Origin: Prosopocoilus inquinatus
Taxonomy: Eukaryota > Arthropoda > Insecta > Coleoptera > Lucanidae
NCBI GenBank assembly: GCA_036172665.1
Contig: CM069871.1
Coordinates: forward strand, 6,076,001 to 6,140,000
Length of the DNA: 64,000 bases
Direction: 5' to 3'
The notes under the pieces were generated by a model, which saw only the letters and a program-made list of their open reading frames with translations, was not told the origin of the DNA and did not search any database. Position 1 is the stretch's first letter. Each line of letters begins with the position of its first letter. A program made the translations under genes and the position numbers. This document shows, one piece after another, positions 1-12,949 of this stretch.

Positions 1-137
1 ATTCGATTTTTTTCTATCTTTCAGTTTTCTAGCTTTAACCTAATTATAGTATACCCAATAGATACCTACGGTCGGTTAGGATGAGTTATAGAAAATAAAA
101 TTGTTGCAGTATAAACAATAAAAATAAACATATAAAA

Positions 138-310
138 TAGCGACATCTTACTATCGCTTTTTGACCTGACATTGCAGTAGGATAGACAAATTGAAGCGGG
201 ATTTGCTCCTAATAAGTCCCCCATGCTCTGCTGAAGAAGCCCCAAGCAGGGCTGAAACAGCTGTCCAGAGGCTGCTCGAGGTTCTCACTGCAATCAAAAA
301 CGATTTGCAC
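138..310 (+). repeat. Dispersed repeat, copy 1 (shared with 21.84-22.12 kb)
   Basis: The block begins GCGACATCTTACTATCGC and includes AGTAGGATAGACAAATTGAA, then GCTCGAGGTTCTCACTGCAA, then CAAAAACGATTTG. Nearly the same blocks recur at 21843-21945 and 22000-22119, so this is a dispersed repeat. Overlapping 80- and 92-codon frames on both strands come from it and are not supported as genes. Confidence 0.7.
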
Positions 311-2470
311 AAAAATTTTTCTAATAAAAATAAAAATGCTTTAAAAAGTATACAGAATTCTTCCTCCCTTTTTCTCTCTTTATCGCAATCTACTGCATTT
401 AATTTTAAATTGTTAAAAGCTTTTGTCATTTAAAAATTGTCGCATTTTTCAGTTCAAGAATTGTTTGTAATGAAATTGTGGCAATCTTTCCTTTAATAAT
501 AATAATAATAAGTCAGCTGTTCAAATCCATTCGAAGATTCCTAATTTTTGTTTGAAGTACTATAATAAGCACAATTAACTAAGCAGAGAAAGAGATAAGT
601 AGTGAACCAATTTCAATTGCAACGATTCTGAAATTACAATTAAACTCCGTTCAGCAATCCGCAGGATACGAAGTAGAAGTCGATTTCTGACTTTGTTTTC
701 GAAAACCAGGCTACAAACAGGGAGTTCGAAGTTTAAACTTTTTACGAACTGCTGAAAGGATTGATGGCACTGATGACCAAAGGCACTATTATTGAGACAC
801 GAAAAACAAAGTCCTTTTTCTTGTACCTAACTGTCACCTTTTCAACACCCGTCAGTACTTTTACCACCTTGCTTAAAAATAATTATATTTACGTCCGAAA
901 TAAGAATAGGTTCTACGACATGAAATCCTGACGGTAATAAAACATTTTACCCTAGGGAGTAAAAGTGATGACATACCCCCTAGGGAGCTTTCATTATACC
1001 GACTCTTTAGCGTGAACGCCGTTTCATTACCTGCGTTCAACAAACCAACCTAACCCAACAGTAATTATCCCAAATTCTTTTAAACAATCCGTACAAGGTC
1101 GGATCTCGATTGTCTTTGTTGGTAACGTTTCTGGTTAGGTAAAAGAACGGAATTTATTTTCCACGGTTGCTCGAATTGTCGAAAATGCTTCGCTCTTTTC
1201 TCTCTCTCTGATTTTTACTCTGCTTGGACTTCAAAAGAATGAAAATTTTACTGGCGAGAATATCTCAAATAAAAATGCCCATTTTTTTAAATATAACTAT
1301 ATTAAAAAATATATTTTAATGAATAATACAATTAAAAAAAAAATTAAATACAAAAATATATTAAACAAAACGTGAAATTCAAATTACAACTCAGAAATTT
1401 GTATAATATATTAACAAAACGTGAAATTTAGTTCGCAGTATAATTACATGAAAAAAAATAATAATTTTAATAAGAACAATTTTCTTGTCAATTAAGACCG
1501 AAAGTAATTTTGAAAAATTAACTAAAAAAATGTACAATAATAATCAAAAATTCAAGACTACAAAAATAAATAAATACCACAGAAATTATGGCGTTAAATA
1601 CAAAAAAAAACTGACTTGAAGAGAAAGGCGAATATTCAGTACAAAATAAAAAAAAGCCTGTGTTAGTACAAAATAAAAAAAAGCCTGTGTTAGAATATAG
1701 CTTTTCTTTACGCGCAAAATTCTTTCAACTCACCAACGATGACTTTCTTGAAACACAGAATTTAAATTAAATTAATAAAAAGGGAAAATTCCGCACGATT
1801 AAAAAAAAAACACCCGTGAAGTGTAGTCACTTCATTTGCGAAATTAATTTCAAACAGAGGAAACTGTCTGATGGAAAAAATTAATTAAAAAATATTTCTT
1901 CAACGAGGAACGATCACTAATTAGCGGAATTGTGATTTCAGATTTAGTACGTAAATTTACAGCTTAGAATGTACAGAAATGTAATGCGAGTGATAATTCC
2001 TATAAATAGAGTAGGCGCTCCACGCGTTTGAACATGCGAAGGTGGGGGGTGGAATACAGTAACATTCGAAGTGGACTTAAATCGTAACTCTGCTAATTAA
2101 ACAACTGCAGTCAAACGACTTCTCGATTTCTCGCCCGCTACTAGAACATTTATGCACTTTTCTCCTCCCTGATTTGTATCCAGAGGGGGGACATCGGATG
2201 TTGCATTTGCTATGCACAAAAATCCTTAATTGTGCGCATAATTAGGGGTAATATTGCGGCTTTTGTACGCTCGATCTCAATCTTTCAGTAGCTTCTCGCG
2301 TGCCACCTGCAAAAAATTCGAAGAACTGCTTGACCCTAACCTTATAAGCGCTATGATTCATCAAAATATTTAATCGCAACAATTAATTTTTTGTACAACT
2401 TTGCAACTCTGCGTACAGAATGTTGGATCCTTTACAAAGTCTAATTAACTAAAACTGTCTAATTGAATCT
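311..2470. other. AT-rich DNA without recognised gene
   Basis: No splice-consistent coding exon, RNA gene or long repeat was recognised. There is a short (AAT)n run near 494-511, two copies of CCCTAGGGAG 30 bases apart near 951-990, and a perfect 27-bp tandem duplication at 1638-1691. Confidence 0.5.
1638..1691 (+). repeat. Perfect 27-bp tandem duplication
   Basis: The unit AGTACAAAATAAAAAAAAGC plus CTGTGTT occurs twice head to tail (1638-1664 and 1665-1691) without mismatch, which suggests a recent replication-slippage event. Confidence 0.85.
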
Positions 2471-2711
2471 AATTGAATCGATGAGTGCATAATCGTGTTC
2501 AGTCCAAATTTACAATGTTGAGAAACCAACAAGAAAATTTCTAGATTTTTATTTTAAGTGAACTATTGGCTGAAAATTCTTTCAGATGCGGATATTTGAA
2601 GCCTACTGAAGCCAATTCACTTAAAATAAAAAAAACTAGAGAAAGTTTTTTGTAGTTTTCTGAACACAGTGAATTTGAACTGAACACGATTATGCACTCA
2701 TCGATTCAATT
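2471..2711. mobile_element. MITE-like element with about 36-bp terminal inverted repeats
   Basis: The left end reads AATTGAATCGATGAGTGCAT then AATCGTGTTCAG; the right end is the reverse complement, finishing at TCGATTCAATT (2711). The element is about 240 bp with no coding capacity and has internal inverted pieces (TTATTTTAAGTGAA against TTCACTTAAAATAA). This is the structure of a non-autonomous DNA transposon or fold-back element. The superfamily is not determined. Confidence 0.75.
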
Positions 2712-2820
2712 GTTTTACAAACACATGCTAATTGTTTTACAAGCACATGCATCTCATTTACACCCGAAATTTTAATATTATTATCTCCCGAGCTTACGCA
2801 CTAGCCAATAAGCTCATTTC

Positions 2821-4198
2821 TAGATCGCGGAATGAAGTTTTTTTTTCTTAGCTACGGGTTTGAGCAAAAAAGTAATCAAAACGGTGCAAATCGTTGCTTG
2901 GCGGCTAACGTGAGTCATTCACCAATCATGCGACCGACTAAAGGGCATAACAAAAAAATCACATCGAGTATCTGTTATAAAAGCCGTAAGTTAATCTTCA
3001 AGAATCCATTTCTACGTAGTAAAAAATTAAAAACATGAAATTGTTTGTCGAAAATTTTTTTGATTTCCATTGGAAATACTTTTCAAACTTAATACTTCAG
3101 AGCAGTGGTTCCCAAAATGTAATCAGTGGAATAATACTATTATTTATTATAATACTAATGAATACGACTAGAAGTATCGAACGTTTAATTATTTGTTTGA
3201 AGTTTATTTAATCCAATTTTTTTTAAGTCCTTTTTTCACGAGAAAATTTTCGCAAAGCGATAAGACTACTTGCAAAGGAAATCGTGTAATTGAGGTTATG
3301 ACTGCGAGTGACTTGTAATTATAACACTATACTCGACAAGTGAAACATGACTTCCATAAGCACAGTAAACACCCTAACACCGTAAATAATCCCGCGGCTG
3401 ATTCTCACGCCAAATCAATGATACCTAACTAATACTCGAATCAAGGGCATGATGAAATACTACGTCAGAATAAATATCACACAGACTTTAACATCAATCA
3501 AGTGGCGATTAGGCTTTTTAAATCAAACGCTTTCATTGTTTGACTTTGTTAAATATTTGGTGGAGGCGCCGGATTATGATTACCGTAACAATATTTCAGG
3601 TAACCAAATTTTTTCTTGAAATTTTTGAAATAAGTTTAAACGATAACGTAAACACATTTCATACTTTATCAACATGCCATTTCATTTTTAAACTGCTATT
3701 TACGTCAGAGTCGTTCAGAAAATAACAGCTGAATCAATAGTATGGCATTTATAATCGCATCGTCGAAAGTGACTTTCATACTTTTTACAATTTTTTTTTC
3801 CTACAAGTTTGGATTCTTCTGGCGTTCGTTTCTAATCCCGGTCGTGAATAAAATAGTATGTATAGTATGCAGATACCTCAGGAGAGAATGCATGATTACT
3901 TCCTCGGTACAATTATAGCCCTCGGGCTCCGCCTTCTGACTATGGCTATGCATTGTTGCAACTCATAAATAATCCTGCGTTTTTCCTCTCTATTTTGTTT
4001 CTGTAACGTGACACCTAAAGGGTTAATATAATTAATTTAAAAATGTATCTTGGTGTTTGTAACAAATCAAATTGCGCTTGCGTGAATTACAAAAACAAAG
4101 AAACAATTTTGTAATTACGGTTGTGCGTGTGAAACATAAGAATTCTGCTCGGCGCGTTCGATACAAAAACATTTTCAAAATGACTCACCACACATCCA
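2821..4198 (+). repeat. 1.38-kb duplicated block, copy A
   Basis: This block is collinear with 8550-9890 from GATCGCGGAATGAA to ACATTTTCAAAATGACT. The copies differ by scattered substitutions and small indels, so the duplication is not very recent. A 61-codon frame (MTLLNIWWRRR...) is retained in both copies but also shifts with indels around it, and there is no sign it is a gene. It may be a non-autonomous mobile element or part of a long-period satellite. Confidence 0.85.
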
Positions 4199-7100
4199 TT
4201 TAAGCAGGGGATTGATTCTCTGGTCAATATCCAATCTATAAAAGATAGCTTCAATTTCAGAGGATTTCGTTTAAAGTGACCCTCACTCATGCGGTCGGTC
4301 CTTAGAGAATTATACTTAGCAAAGTATCTTCTCATTCGATTACCTATTTGAATGTAGCCTTGCTTGCCCCCGGAATATGTAATCCACTTTGGTTTTAACG
4401 AGAAATACATTACTACGATAAACATTATTTGTGCTTTCATGTATTATTACAACTATGAGATCAATACTTATGTGCTTGTAGATACGAATTAATTGTTTTA
4501 TGAAATACGTTGTAAGTTATTTAATTTAATTTAGAAGGGGGAAGGAAGGAGGCTTGTTTAAAAAAAAATAAAAATAATACCACCAGGGCAGGGGCAATAG
4601 AGGGAACGCGGAAATAACATTTAATTCTTCCTCTTTCTTTTAACCTTGCGCTTGTTTAACGCCCTCCTAAGTTCTTCTGCCTTACAACAGGACGAGGGAA
4701 AATTTTTACGAAGGGAATAAATCAGTTCAGCGAAGCATTCTCGGCGCTAACTTGTTTGACCGATGTCGTTTATGTATGAGGGGAAGATAAAAGATTCCAC
4801 AATACCGCACCACGCCGTAAAATTAATGTAGCCGTACCCTGGAATGCGAAGAGGGTCGCTTGTATGTACTACATTTTCTCTTTTTTCTGTAATTAAATGA
4901 AAACAAGAATTCAGGCCCAGTGGCGGTCCCTGAATTTCCAAAGCGCCATTTTTGTCTCTTCTTCCTTCTAAGACCTCGTCGTTCTCATCGCTTTCGTTTT
5001 ATTACAGTAACAAATAGATTGAAATTAACTTAAAAAAAAAACTTAGTTACTCGTCATAGATACAAAATTTAGTTTAGTAGCCAAATCCAAAATAAATATT
5101 AAAAAAGAATCTGAATAACTTGAATGGTTAGGATTTGACTTGTTGCCTTTTAAATGAACCCCCCCAACATGATGCCTGTTTAAAATTTTTACGCCTTAAG
5201 AATTGAAAGTAGGCAACCCATTCTACTGCCGTGCTTCTGATGCGATTCGGCGGTTATGAAAACGCGACCTGATTAATGGGTTGCCTACTCTGAAGCCTCC
5301 TTCTTTATTGATTCCCAACTCACCCCTACAGCTTCATGGATCTCTTTAAAGTTTCCACTCACCTCACATTTTTTACTGCCAACAAAACCACGTCGTCAGA
5401 ATATCTTTAAACAACCTGAATTACTCTAAGTAAGAAAAATAATAGTAAAACGAAATGCAAACAGACAGACATTTGAGAAAAATCTCAGTAGCGATAGTGT
5501 TCGCTTAAAATAAAATAAAGAAGAACTTTCGTCGTAGCCAAGCAATTAAAATAAAAGATAATTGAAAAATTGTTTCTGTAAAATGAAACCGGGTAATACA
5601 AATCTTGAGCAAAGCCATAACTATGAACTGCTTTTAGAAAATTCTGGTATGTCGGATTTATAGTTTGTCTACAGCAATAATTCAATTTTTGTTCTACTAT
5701 AAATCCGGCGCAAGCTCTCAACATGGCTTTCAGTTTTTCCCCGCCGTCCTCTCTTTTACAGCACGACGACTTAAACATAAATTTCACATCGAAATCTTTT
5801 ATTAATAAAACGCAGGGGCACTGAATTACAAATCTAAATTAACGCCTTACAGAACTGAAAAATATAATGAATAAATTCTAGCCCCCAAAATTCTTTTGAT
5901 TATAACATAAAAAAATAATTATTTCAATTTATTTATTTATTTTTTTCAAAGAATTGAAAATCAGATATTTCGTAGGTACATCTGAGAAAATATTAATTAG
6001 TTTTTTTGGAGATTTAATTTTACTGCGAGACGGACGGGAAAGAAATAAATTTTAATTACCTTTCGTAACGTCGGAAGCAGGGCAGCATAAAAATTACACA
6101 CGAAATTTTCCATCTGGGATTGTAATTCTTATAATTTAAATTCGTAGCAATGTTGGTCTACCCTGAGTTGACTTGTTGACAAGTGACAACCTTCATCAAC
6201 ACCCGCAACGGTCTTTGTCCCCGGGCGACCTTTAACCTACACTTCATCATATACTGTAATTTATCATACGAACTGGAAATGACACATGTGTTACTTCAAC
6301 AAATAAACAAATCACTCCTTTTGTTGGAGGGGGAGGGGGGAGGAGGAGGAGGCCTCAACTCCGGAAGCCTTTCCCGAACTTTGAAGAATTAATCCCCGTA
6401 ATTCAATAAGGACTCTATTCACGACGCGACTCGGGGCGCCTTCCTCCTCCATCATCGATTTCATTAAACACCCGCTTAGATAAATATTTAAAGAATATGT
6501 TGGCTCAAATTAGTCGATAAATGAAAGGTGCTCTCGAAAACCCCCTCCTTAATCCCCACCCTCCCTAAGTTAATTAGGAATACGCAATCAACAGAGTCCA
6601 CCTGATTTGCGAATAAAATAGCTTCAGACTTTGATCCGGCTCTTTTATTCTGAAAAGAAAAGTTTTTATGTAATTTACGTACTTTTCCTTCCGCTCGGAG
6701 GCGCTTTATCAAAGCTAATTTATCTTTAGAAACACAGTTAGAAAGTCGAATTAACTAAAAAAAAACTCAATCGAATTAGTTTCCGGAAAATTTCTAATAA
6801 TTGTCTTACAGAAACGTATTGCTGTTATTTAATTAAAGGGATACGTATAGGGTTTCAGTTAAACATTTATTTGAGGTTATGTTGTCCAATTGTGCAAGTT
6901 TTTGTAATCACTTTTGAGGATTCTTAGGCCATTGACACTTACCTCTCAATTCTACAAGATGATAACAAATTAAAATATTAATGCATATTAATTTTGTATA
7001 ATCAGTAATATTTTGGGTAAAGACAGACTGTCTGATTGTACTTAAAATATTAAATAAAAGCACACCCTTGATGTAATTTGAATAGGGGGCTCTGCTCCTG

Positions 7101-8549
7101 GTTATTTACAACGTGAACGTTCCAAACAAAGCAACAAAATTTTAAACACCATCTCCCTGCATTCTGGAATAACAGCGATTCGGCGTTTTTGCTGTAATGT
7201 TGTTTCAGAACACACCTGCAAGTAAACCGACTTTATTCGAACAAGAATAATTATTGTGAAAATAAGATCGATCGATTACTTTTCTGGAGACACTTATTTT
7301 CCGTTCAAGATCTTTTGCCAGGCAGAGCAGGCACTGTTAGGGTGACATTTTTGTCACAGACGTCAGAAAATTGGGTTAGTGTTTCATGGTTATTGTTTCT
7401 GAAAACCGGAACTCCCATAGTAAACGTTATGAATGATTTAAATTTCTTTAACCTCATCATTACCGACCAAGATAAGTATTCTTCCAAATCATTAACACAG
7501 TCATTATTACAAAATAGGAAACTTGAAAATTTTTGACGTCGAACTTTGACTTTTATCGAATTACACGCACGTACCCCAACGAAAAGAAAACATGGCCGAA
7601 TAAAATGCCAAAAGATCGTGAATGATTAATACTGTAGCGAATACAAGTCATTACCTGAGAATTTTTTGTAAATAAAATATGTAATGACCCGGAATAAACG
7701 GAGACTTGTATTTAATGCAAGCGCGGAAATTATTGTAACGTGTGCAAAAACTAACCTCGGCTGTGCGAATCAAAATGCAGCAAAGATTGCATCAGTTTGT
7801 GTGCTCCATAAAAAGTTACACGTCATATTGTCTTTAAGTACTTGAACGCACTTTGCGGAAAAGCAACCGGTAGTGATAAAACTCCTAAATAAAAACCTCC
7901 CCTAGTGTCAAAGTTCCAAAATCATGTAAGTTAATTCAATATTTATAATAAATACATTTTTATTACGCTTAACTCTAAGTATGTATGCCCCTAAATCGAA
8001 AATTGGCGTAACAATAACATAGCATCGTGCTATGGAATAATAACTATTTGGCTCTTGCTGTAATGTTATTTCAGAAAGTACATTCTGCTATTCGAGTGTG
8101 TTTAAAAACTAGAATAATTATTATGGAAATAATTTCAGTACTTACAGAGACAACACCAATTTTTTTTTTTTAATCGGGGTACAGAAATTCAATGTTTCTT
8201 TAGTAGTGCACCTTGATAAATGTTATTGCAGCCCATACTCGTTGGTATGGACAGTGAAACGGTAGTTCTCATCATTGACATAAACACGTACACCATGACA
8301 AGTATTTTATTGGGGTTATGTCTGATAGTAGTTAATTTTTGAACAAGCACCAACCTTTTCAATTTTTATTTTAGACGATTTTAGTCAATTTCATTTTTTG
8401 TTTGCTAATGCTAGCGACATCTATTGACCATACCTGTACATCAACCCCGTACAGTGTTGATAATTTGTCAAAATAAAATAATTTTAGGCCCTAAGATTAA
8501 ATTCAATTTATTTAAACAAACAAATATGCATCAGCAGCAAACTCCTTAC
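4199..8549. other. Non-coding interval between the duplicated blocks
   Basis: The interval holds no supported gene. A 117-codon minus-strand frame at 4087-4440 is the longest opening; it has no recognised domain and half of it lies in the duplicated block. Two related segments (about 7150-7260 and 8034-8150, sharing GCTGTAATGTTRTTTCAGAA and GAATAATTATT) form a second, smaller dispersed repeat. A guanine-rich run lies at 6328-6352. Confidence 0.5.
5208..5289. repeat. 82-bp element with perfect 15-bp inverted ends (AGTAGGCAACCCATT)
   Basis: The left arm is at 5208-5222 and its exact complement at 5275-5289, with 52 bases between. The same GTAGGCAACC core recurs at the ends of other repeats in this window. 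Confidence 0.75.
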
Positions 8550-9890
8550 TAAATCGCGGAATGAAATATGTTTTTTTATAGATACATGTTTGAGTAAAAA
8601 AAATCAGAACAGTGCAAATCATTTCCCGGCGTCTTACGTGAGTCGTTCATCAATCATGCGACTAAAGCGTATAAAAAGAAAGTCACATCGAGTATCTGTT
8701 ATAAAAGTTGTAAGTTAATAAAATAAATAAAAAATTAAGAGCGAAGAAAACATTTTTTTCATTTCCGTTGGAAAAACCTTTCAAACTTAATACTTCAAAG
8801 CAGTGGTTCCCAAAATGTAGTCTGTGGAACAATACTATTATTTATATTAGTGAATTCGACTAGAAGTATCGAACGTTTAATTATTTGTTTGAAGTTTATT
8901 TAATCCAAATATTTTTTAGGTCCTTTTTCTCACGAGAAAGTTTTTGCAACGCGATAAGACTACTTGCAAAAGAAATCGTGTAATTGAGGTTATGATTGCG
9001 AGTGACTTGTAATTGTAACGCTATACTCGACAAGTGAAACATGACTTCCATGGCACAGTACACACCCTACCATCGTAAATAATCCCGCACCTGATTCTCA
9101 CGCCAAATCAATGATACCTAACTAATACTCCAATCTACGGCATGATGAGATAGTACGTCAGAATAAATATCACACAGGCTGTAACATCAATCAAGTGGCG
9201 ATTAGGCTTTATAAATCAAACGCTTTCATTGTTTGACTTTGTTAAATATTTGGTGGAGGCGCCGGACTATGATTACCGTAACAATATTTCACGTGACCAA
9301 ATTCTTTTTTGAAATTTTTGAAATAAGTTTAAACGATAACCTAAACACATTTCATACTTTATCAACATGCCATTTCATTTTTAAACTGCTGTTCATGTCA
9401 GAGTCGTTCCGAAAATAACGGCAGAATCAATAGTATGGCATTTATAATCGAATCGTCGAAAGCGACATTCGTACTTATTACAGTTTTCTTTTCCTACAAG
9501 TTTGGATTCTTCTGGCGTTTGTTTCTAATCCCGGTCGTGAATAAAATAGTATGTATAGTATGCAGATACCTCAGGAGAGAATGCATGATTACTTCCTCGG
9601 TACAATTATAGCCCTTGGGCTCCGCCTTCTGACTATGGCTATGCATAGTTGCACCTCATAAATAATCCTGCGTTTTCCTCTCTATTTTTTTTTCCGTAAC
9701 GTGACACCTAAAGGCTTAATATAATTAATTTAAAAATGTCTCTTGATGTTTGTAACAAAACAAATTGCGCTTGCGTGAATTACAAAAACAAAGAAACAAT
9801 TTGCAATTACAGTTGTGTGTGTGATTCATAAGAGTTCTGCTCGGCGCGTTCGATACAAAAACATTTTCAAAATGACTTACCACGCATCCA
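8550..9890 (+). repeat. 1.34-kb duplicated block, copy B
   Basis: This is the second copy of the block at 2821-4198, in the same orientation and 5.7 kb away. It begins AATCGCGGAATGAA and ends ATGACTTACCACGCATCCA. It retains landmarks such as GGTGGAGGCGCCGGACTATG and TAGTATGCAGATACCTCAGG. Confidence 0.85.
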
Positions 9891-9892
9891 AG

Positions 9893-10180
9893 ATGCATGA
9901 TTACTTCCTCGGTACAATTATAGTCCTATAGATTCCGCCTTCTAGCTATCCATAGCTGCATTTCAGAGATAAAAGTGTATTTCTCTCTAGTTTTGGCGGA
10001 GGCGCCGGAGTGTACTTACCATAACAATATTCCCGTCACGATTTTTTTTTTTTTTTTGGATTTTTTTAAACATGTCTAAGCGACGATCTAAACACATTTC
10101 ATACTACATCAACATGTCGTTTCATTCTTAAACTGTTATCTACGTTAATGACGTTCGGAAAATAACAATAATACGGCTTT
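9893..10180 (+). repeat. Partial, rearranged third copy of the duplicated block
   Basis: The piece homologous to 3889-3965 (ATGCATGATTACTTCCTCGG) comes first. It is followed by one homologous to about 3557-3740 (GGAGGCGCCGGAGTG...CATTTCATACT). That order is expected if the blocks were once tandem and internally deleted. Confidence 0.7.
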
Positions 10181-12704
10181 TATAAACAACACACGGTATT
10201 GTTGAATACCTTGAATTTAGATGCAAGTGGGCGACGACCCTTAGATACATATTTCATTAAGCCGAGAGAAGTGTATTTATAAAGGTCGTCCAAGGCGGAA
10301 TCCGGTTATTATTTAATTCACAATTTTGAGCGTTTTAATTAACTTTACGAATTCGTGTTATTACAAGCAAATTTCAAGTAAAACGAATTAAATTTGTACG
10401 TAGAGAGAAGTTTTCTCTCTCACAAAGGGGCCAAAGCGCAAAGAGCATTATTGTTTTGTGCAGGCGGCGGCGGCAGCAAAGTTTTCAGCGAATTCAGGGC
10501 GAAAACACAAAGACGTATATAAAATCAAAGAATTTCGTCGAAATTTCAGTTCCGTTGCAAAACAAGGAGAAATGATTTTTTTTTCTTGGTTTTCGTCGTG
10601 CTGCATGCAGTAACGTGGGTGATCGAAGGAAGACCAAGAAGAAGAAGAAGAAGAAAAAGTTGATGGATGCAATGCAGCTTAGAAATAATACAAGAATATA
10701 GTTAGTGAGTGGTTTCGAGGTGGTTGCTTTTTGCTTTTAGTTTGGGGGCGCTCCTCTCGTCCGACTTCTATTGGAAAATGAAGATCTATGGAGACTTTAC
10801 CGGGACGATAGCCATTTATCTTAAAATAGTAGTAGATGCGGTTTCCAGGTGGTAATCACGAAAACAGTCTGACTAATGACGAAATACTCCTCCCGCTCAC
10901 TGAATATTAATTGCTTCTGAAATTTACTAGACGCCACATTTATAATCCTTCAAGTTATATTTAATTAAATAGGAATGGCGAAAGATATGCTCGCTTCTTC
11001 TGGTTCAACCGTATTATGCAATATTAATTATCGCACGATTTTTACCCATTAACTATTTTTGCGTAAATTAATTAACCATCTCTGTAATGTTGCTTTATAA
11101 TTATAACATCAGCGCGGCTTTACTCCTCTGTAATTAATAATACGCTTACAGCATGTTAATAACGTAATGTTTAAAACCGACTGCTTAGTAATTAACTTAA
11201 AGGGGGTTTAAAAAGTTAGACTCGTTCACTTCGGTGGTCCGGTCTTTAAATATATAGCTGCCCTTTATATATATATATTTTTTATTTTATTTGTTGCATT
11301 ATTTATTTAGTTGGCCGTAGAAAAGGCGGATTCTTAAGCGATACGATAATGGATAATGTAATGGATAATGGATAATAGAAAAGCGTGGAGTGAAACTAAA
11401 TCGGGGATTATGTGAAAGAAGATATCTCAATTAATGAAATCCCCTGGCACAGACTGATAGCATGTTGCGTGCAGTACCATCTAGCGTGCCGGGCGCGGTC
11501 AAATAGTCAATTAAAGGTTGAAAACAGCTGCAACCACCGCTACACACTGGCAGCACCTGCTACCTACATGCAGCCACTTAGGGGCTTTTAGGCCTGTCAC
11601 CGTCGCATTATTTACTTATATTGCCTAAATTTTATCTACACCTACTTATTTTACACCCGGGGCACATGCGATGAAATTAATTATGAATGGGAGGCGGGGG
11701 ATGGCTTTCAGCGAATTTTCAGACAGGAATTTATAATACTCGATTAAAGGACAACCCTTAATAGGTGTTTATAAACAATAAATTAAAACGTTGTTGCTGG
11801 AAAATCATCAAGTTGCATTTTATTATGTTAGATTTTTCTTTAGATAATTCAAAACAATTTGCAGTAGATTCAATTAAAATCTAAATAATCAATCAATCAT
11901 AGATTACACAATAATTGATTTCTAAGGTAAAAGAAAAATCACCGGATCTAAATGAGTATTCTCCAGTAATTATACCCGGATTAAGAGAGTCAAGCACCTA
12001 AATAAGCTTTACACTTTCAGGCCGGCTTAAAATTCAATTTTATTCCGATATTTGTTGACATGAATGCGCCCGAGCTTATAGAAATAAGTTGGGCGAATAA
12101 TGAAGCTCCCCCGGCGCGCGCGCGCCGCCACCGCCCCTCACGGCAAACTTTTAAAATGTTAATTAGCAGAAGAGCTGCGAAAAATATCCCCAGGTTATGG
12201 AATAGAAAGTTCGGTATTAAAAATATTAAGGAGCGGCGAAGATGAGCAGAATTATTTTTACACGTTTAATAATAATGTTGGTTAGGTAATGTTGCGCTGG
12301 TACCTCAAATATTCACTCACGTCGAAAACAGGGGGGAAAATAATATCGGGAAAGTGCAGTCGGTGTCATTATCGAGAAACAAGGGGGGGACTGACCCCGG
12401 AAAAATATTATTAACTGCCGAATAACACGTGAAATACAACTCGCCGGTATTTCACGCTCTAATGCGTTGTTTATGTTTTAATTAGTTACATTGCTTCGTA
12501 ATAGCATTTATGTACGTGTGTATACATCATGTCATTCATTAACACGTTACAATAAAATATGTGGATCGAAACGTAATGTCAAAATTTAAATTAAATTAAA
12601 ACGTGTTGGTTCGTTAAAAGAAACTTATTGATTAAATATATTCCGATGATAAATCATCGCCTTTTTAAATTTCAAAGCCGGCGCGATTAAATCCGACTGT
12701 TATA
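10181..12704. other. Mostly single-copy non-coding interval
   Basis: There is little repeat. Many TAATTA/ATTA-type motifs cluster at 10.93-11.2 kb, and a GC-rich spot with the palindrome GGCGCGCGCGCGCC lies near 12114-12127. No splice-supported coding exon was recognised. A 61-codon frame at 12060-12245 ends in a basic stretch but has no known relative. It could be a regulatory region; that is inference from composition alone. Confidence 0.3.
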
Positions 12705-12892
12705 CAGGATGTTGTATAATTGGCTGGACACCTTTACACAGCATATTGGGGACACTATATAGAGTACTTTTCAAAATATTTAAAAAATGGGCAGAACGGA
12801 CATTATGTGGACTAGGACTATTATACTTCATTTGGTAAACCGAATCTACAGTTTTAATTTGTCCAGGCAATTACCAAACACCCTGTATATAT
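12705..12892. mobile_element. Short element with ACAGGRTGTT / AACACCCTGT ends
   Basis: The left end is ATACAGGATGTTGTATAATT and the right end CCAAACACCCTGTATATATA, in inverted orientation about 190 bp apart. Such ACAGGGTGT-ended short repeats are widespread in insects. Single or fragmentary relatives are at 16681, 18640, 18755, 22762, 23478, 38349, 40004 and 58697. Confidence 0.55.
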
Positions 12893-12949
12893 ATTATGAC
12901 AAGAATGCTGCTTGGAGTTGACGAATCGAACAAATCGACAAACTATGAA

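Noticed and set aside
4087..4440. 117-codon minus-strand open frame.
   Set aside because: No recognised domain; one third lies inside the duplicated block, whose other copy does not keep the frame, and the rest is AT-rich DNA.
4747..4870. Minus-strand reading RRGAVLWNLLSSPHT followed by a stop, resembling the end of a WD40 blade (AVLW...).
   Set aside because: It was considered as the Atg16 terminal exon, but its phase does not fit the preceding exon and the upstream residues do not match. The true last exon is at 20465-20558.
12060..12245. 61-codon frame in a GC-rich patch with a basic C-terminal half.
   Set aside because: No known relative, and the composition is driven by a GC palindrome; too short to call.
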